Shown here piece by piece: positions 23,046 through 26,216 of a stretch of DNA of 26,216 nucleotides. The position numbers were made by a program, and so were the translations under genes. The notes below the pieces were generated by a model. It did no database searches. It had not been told where the DNA came from and saw nothing but the letters and a program-made list of their open reading frames with translations. Location of the stretch: positions 1 through 26,216 of the forward strand of contig JASFRI010000008.1 of the NCBI GenBank assembly GCA_050115015.1, given 5' to 3'. How positions within the stretch are numbered: the stretch's first letter is position 1; each line of letters opens with the position of its first letter. The stretch is from JASFRI01 sp050115015 (GTDB lineage: Bacteria; Acidobacteriota; Polarisedimenticolia; CBDVAL01).

Positions 23046-24776
23046 ATGAGGATGAACGCTCACCCCTCCCCCTCCCGCTTTCGGACCATCCCCCGAAAAC
23101 GGCCATGCCACCGGCTCCGGTCGCTGCCGCCGGCGCTTCTCCTCGCCGGCATCGTCCCCCTGGCTGCCGGGAACGTCGAGTTCGTCGAGGTCACGCGGCA
23201 GACGGGGGTGACGTTCGCCCACGAGCACGGTGGCAGCGGCAAGCGCTACATCGTCGAGACGATGGGCTCCGGCCTGTGCTTTCTCGACTACGACGGCGAC
23301 GGCGACCCGGACCTTTACCTCCTGCAAGGGCGCCCGCTTCCCGGCTTCCAGGGCACGGGGACCTACCGGAACACGCTCTACCGGAACGAGGGTCCCGCCG
23401 ACGACGGCACGGTGCGGTTCGTGGACGTCACCGAGGCCTCGGGAACCGGCGACACGGCCTGGGGAATGGGCTGCACCGCCGGGGACATCGACGGGGACGG
23501 CGATCTCGACCTGATGGTGACGAACTTCGGTCCGGACGTGCTCTACCGGAACGAGGGGGACGGCCGGTTCTCCGACGTCTCGGCCGTGGCGGGCGTCGGC
23601 GATACGCGGTGGTCCGCCTCCGCCGGCTTCGGGGACGCGGACGGCGACGGGTTCCTCGACCTGTACGTCACCCGCTACGTCACGTTCACGGTGGAGACGC
23701 ACCGGGACTGCGGCGCCCTTGTGGAGGGCAGGAGCTCCTACTGCCACCCCAACGCGTACTCCCCGGAAGTGGACTCGCTCTACCGGAACCGCGGCGACGG
23801 GACGTTCGAGTCCCGGCCTCAGGACGTGGACTCGGACATCACCGGTAACGGCCTCGGGGTGATCTGGTCCGACCTGGACGACGACGGCTACCTGGATATC
23901 TACGTCGCCAACGATGGGTGGCCGAACTTCCTGCTGCTCAACCAGCAGGACGGCACCTTCCGGGAGGTGGCGCTGATCCACGGCGCCTCGGTCAACGAGG
24001 ACGGGCGCACCGAGGCGGGCATGGGCGTCGAATCGGCGGATTTCGACGGCGACGGCCGCCTGGACCTGCTGCTCACCCACCTGGAGATGGAGACGAACAC
24101 GCTGTACCGCAACCTCGGGGGGGCGCGATTCCTGGACTGGAGCTACCCCTCGGGGATCGCGCCGGCGAGCCTCCGCTATGTCGGGTTCGGCGTCGCCGCC
24201 CTGGACTTCGACCACGACACCGACCTGGACGTGCTGATCTCGAACGGACACATCCTCGACGACGTGGAGACGTTGTGGGCGGATGTCCACTATGCGGAGC
24301 CGATGCACCTGCTCGAGAACGACGGCAAGGGGCGGTTCCGGGAGGTCGGAGCCAGCCACGGCGAGGACCTGCGCAAGCCGGTGGTCGGCCGCGGCCTGGC
24401 GCTGGCGGACCTGGAAGGGGACGGCGATCTGGACGCGGCGGTCAACGTCTCGGACGGGCCGGCCCGGATCCTGGAGGCGCGGGGCGGGACCGCCGCCTGG
24501 GGGGAGATCGACCTCTGGCAGCCCGGGCCGAACCGCCACGGGATCGGTGCTCGCCTGCGGGTCCCCTCCGGGGACCGGATGCAGGTCCGGGAGGTCCGCA
24601 CCGCCTCGTCCTTCTGCTCCCAGAGCGCGATGACCCGGAACTTCGGCCTGGGCGGCGATGGTCCCTGGTCTCTCGAGGTCCGCTGGAGCCCGGCGGCCAC
24701 GGAGGTCTACCGGGGCCTGGCGCCGCGGCGGCGCTACCGGGTCGCACGCAACGCGGCCGGCGGAGGCGCTTCGTGA
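23046..24776 (+). CDS. Exported FG-GAP/VCBS-repeat protein with ASPIC/UnbV domain (CRTAC1-like)
   Basis: The 576-aa precursor has a basic N-terminus and hydrophobic signal segment (about 24-42). Seven integrin-like beta-propeller repeats follow, each with a Ca-binding Asp loop, for example DYDGDGDPDL (81-90), DIDGDGDLDL (147-156), DADGDGFLDL (197-206), DLDDDGYLDI (276-285), DFDGDGRLDL, DFDHDTDLDV and DLEGDGDLDA. Cys222 and Cys233 (DCG and YCH) form a family-typical pair. Residues about 490-565 are the ASPIC/UnbV domain (GIGARLRVPSGDRMQVREVR, then GLGGDGPWSLEVRWS). These are secreted or surface proteins of unclear function. It starts 54 nt after infC; ATG 23052 is an alternative start. It overlaps the TPR gene by 4 nt. 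Confidence 0.9.
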   Translation: MRMNAHPSPSRFRTIPRKRPCHRLRSLPPALLLAGIVPLAAGNVEFVEVTRQTGVTFAHEHGGSGKRYIVETMGSGLCFLDYDGDGDPDLYLLQGRPLPGFQGTGTYRNTLYRNEGPADDGTVRFVDVTEASGTGDTAWGMGCTAGDIDGDGDLDLMVTNFGPDVLYRNEGDGRFSDVSAVAGVGDTRWSASAGFGDADGDGFLDLYVTRYVTFTVETHRDCGALVEGRSSYCHPNAYSPEVDSLYRNRGDGTFESRPQDVDSDITGNGLGVIWSDLDDDGYLDIYVANDGWPNFLLLNQQDGTFREVALIHGASVNEDGRTEAGMGVESADFDGDGRLDLLLTHLEMETNTLYRNLGGARFLDWSYPSGIAPASLRYVGFGVAALDFDHDTDLDVLISNGHILDDVETLWADVHYAEPMHLLENDGKGRFREVGASHGEDLRKPVVGRGLALADLEGDGDLDAAVNVSDGPARILEARGGTAAWGEIDLWQPGPNRHGIGARLRVPSGDRMQVREVRTASSFCSQSAMTRNFGLGGDGPWSLEVRWSPAATEVYRGLAPRRRYRVARNAAGGGAS

Positions 24777-26216
24777 GGCCCGTCGCCCGGGCACTCGGCC
24801 TGCTCGCGTCCCTGGCCGTCGCGGCACTGGCGCTGGCGGCGCCGGACCCGGCGGTCGAGGCCGGGCGTCTCTACCGCGACGGAAGGCTCGCCGAGGCCGA
24901 GACGCTCCTCCGCGCCGCGCTGGACAGCGGGCCGGACCGGGCGGACCTGCGCTTCCTCCTGGGGCTGGTGCAGCGGGACGGCACGCCGGCCCGTCTCGAA
25001 GAGGCGGCCGCTTCCTTCCGGGCGGCACTGCGGCTGGAACCCGCCCGCGAGGATGCCGCCGGCGCGCTGGGGGAGGTTCTCCTGGGCGCCGGGAAGACCG
25101 AGGAGGCCGAGGAGTTCCTCCGGGCCCGCATCGACGCATACCCCGACGAGGCGGTCACCCTGCGGCTACTGGGGGCCTACCTGGCCGGGGCCGGGCACGC
25201 CGACGAGGGGCTGGCCCTCCTCGAGCGGGCGATCCGCGTCACCCCGGAGGATCCACATGCATGGCTCGAGCTGGGGCGCGCCCGGATGCGGAACGGCGAC
25301 GTGGAGGGGGCGGTCGAGGCCCTCGAGGAGGCTCGCCGGCTGGCGCCGGATTTTCCCAGCATCCGCTACAGCCTCGCGCAGGCCTACCTGGCGTCCGGCC
25401 GGGAGGCGGAGGGGTCCGCCGAGATGGAGGCCTACACCGCGGCGGAGGAGGCCTGGTCCCGCCGGGACCAGGAACAGGTGGAGGCGAAGCGGATCGCCCA
25501 GGCGATCGCGGACTACCAGAGCCGCATCCGGGCCAACCAGGACCTGCCCGTCTACTGGTACGAGAACCTGCTGACCCTTCACGACATGGCCGGCACGCTG
25601 GCGGACGGGAGGCGCTTCTTCGAGCAACTCGCCGCGGAGCACCCGGACCGGGCCGGACCGCGGGTCGGCCTGGCGCTGCTGGCCGACCGTGAGGACCGCG
25701 GGCGGGCCTGGCGGATGCTGCTCGACGCGCACTACCTGGATCCCACGTCGGGAACACCGCTGCAGGCCATGTCCCGGATGTCCGACACCGCCGGACGGCG
25801 CGCGGAGCTCGCGCGGCTGCTGGCCGTGGTGGACGCCAGGCCGGATGCACCGCGGGAGATCGCGTTCCTGCGCGGGCTGGTCGCCCTGCAGGACGGGCGG
25901 CTGGACGAGGCCCGGGAGCAGATGGAGCGTGCCCGCCTCGCACAGCCCGAGAACCTGGCGGTGCTTCTCAACCTCGGGGTCACCTATGGGCGACTCGGGA
26001 GGAACGAGGAGGCGGCAACGCTGTTCGGGGAGGTGCTCGAGACGGACCCGGGACACCAGGAGGCGCGGTTCAACCGGGCCCTGGCCCTCGCCAGCCGCGG
26101 TGACCTGGAGGCCTCGGCGGCGGACCTGGAACACCTCCTGGCCAACGGCTTCGAGGAGCCGCGGGGGCTGAACCTCCTGGCACGTATCCGGGACGCGCAG
26201 GGTCGGCGGGAGGAGG
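24773..26216 (+). CDS. Exported TPR-repeat protein, partial (3' end beyond window)
   Basis: The frame is open for 481 codons to the window edge. GTG 24773 overlaps the ASPIC gene stop (GTGA). Residues 1-22 form a signal peptide (RPVARALGLLASLAVAALALA). The remainder is tandem 34-residue TPRs: AGRLYRDGRLAEAETLLRAAL, SFRAALRLEPAREDAAGALG, ALLERAIRVTPEDPHAWLELG, ALEEARRLAPDFPSIRYSLAQ, then a less regular central part (about 215-330), and again REQMERARLAQPENLAVLLNLG and EVLETDPGHQEARFNRALA. ASPIC/FG-GAP and TPR proteins recur as neighbours in Acidobacteriota-like genomes, so the two probably work together outside the cytoplasm. No catalytic domain is visible in the available part. Confidence 0.9.
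   Translation, partial: MRPVARALGLLASLAVAALALAAPDPAVEAGRLYRDGRLAEAETLLRAALDSGPDRADLRFLLGLVQRDGTPARLEEAAASFRAALRLEPAREDAAGALGEVLLGAGKTEEAEEFLRARIDAYPDEAVTLRLLGAYLAGAGHADEGLALLERAIRVTPEDPHAWLELGRARMRNGDVEGAVEALEEARRLAPDFPSIRYSLAQAYLASGREAEGSAEMEAYTAAEEAWSRRDQEQVEAKRIAQAIADYQSRIRANQDLPVYWYENLLTLHDMAGTLADGRRFFEQLAAEHPDRAGPRVGLALLADREDRGRAWRMLLDAHYLDPTSGTPLQAMSRMSDTAGRRAELARLLAVVDARPDAPREIAFLRGLVALQDGRLDEAREQMERARLAQPENLAVLLNLGVTYGRLGRNEEAATLFGEVLETDPGHQEARFNRALALASRGDLEASAADLEHLLANGFEEPRGLNLLARIRDAQGRREE

Noticed and set aside
22443..25139. 898-codon open frame on the minus strand across infC and the FG-GAP gene
   Set aside because: It is antisense to two clear families; composition is Arg/Pro/Val-rich with His/Gly runs, as produced by GC-biased third positions.

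Overview
The window is GC-rich DNA with strong G/C bias at third codon positions, which creates very long spurious frames opposite the real genes. LolA, a Tat translocase, LPS-type glycosyltransferases, a Kdo-kinase-like protein and several lipoproteins point to a Gram-negative (diderm) bacterium. A perfect CIRCE element at groESL, phosphodiesterases with TPR tails and an ASPIC/UnbV (CRTAC1-like) protein next to a TPR protein are common in Acidobacteriota and related metagenome lineages. That is my best guess at affiliation, from family knowledge only. I see no insertion sequence, phage gene, CRISPR array, tRNA or rRNA.

Layout. (a) 1-428, minus: 5'-part of a HEAT-repeat lipoprotein gene cut by the window edge, divergent from (b) lolA (482-1189, plus). 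(c) 3268-1170, minus: an operon of isoaspartyl peptidase/asparaginase, SAM methyltransferase and REC-only response regulator. (d) 5375-3392, minus: groES-groEL, with a consensus-like promoter, CIRCE operator and intrinsic terminator. (e) 5843-8440, plus: a Clp-type AAA+ ATPase with an Asn-containing Walker A (GKN, as in torsins) and an unrecognised His/Glu-rich partner; this is the best candidate for an undescribed system. (f) 13088-8463, minus: a C-terminal processing protease and a large membrane protein that appears to fuse an SPFH/band-7-like domain, an alkaline-phosphatase-fold phosphodiesterase and TPRs. (g) 13319-18123, plus: tatA, tatC, a tandem double GT2 glycosyltransferase, a GT4 glycosyltransferase and a Kdo-kinase-like protein, every junction overlapping by 4 nt. 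(h) A cold-shock gene with its own promoter and terminator. (i) A long acyl-CoA dehydrogenase. (j) 22261-20732, minus: a cysteine-less thioredoxin-fold protein, queF and a TlpA-like lipoprotein. (k) 22461-26216, plus: infC starting at AUC, then a secreted FG-GAP/ASPIC protein and a TPR protein that runs off the window.

Much of the window concerns the cell envelope and protein quality: lipoprotein transport (LolA), folded-protein export (Tat), LPS core assembly, periplasmic processing (Ctp, TlpA) and cytoplasmic folding (GroESL, perhaps the AAA+ pair). Promoter-like -35/-10 pairs with 17-18 bp spacing can be read ahead of groES, ctp, tatA, csp, infC and lolA.
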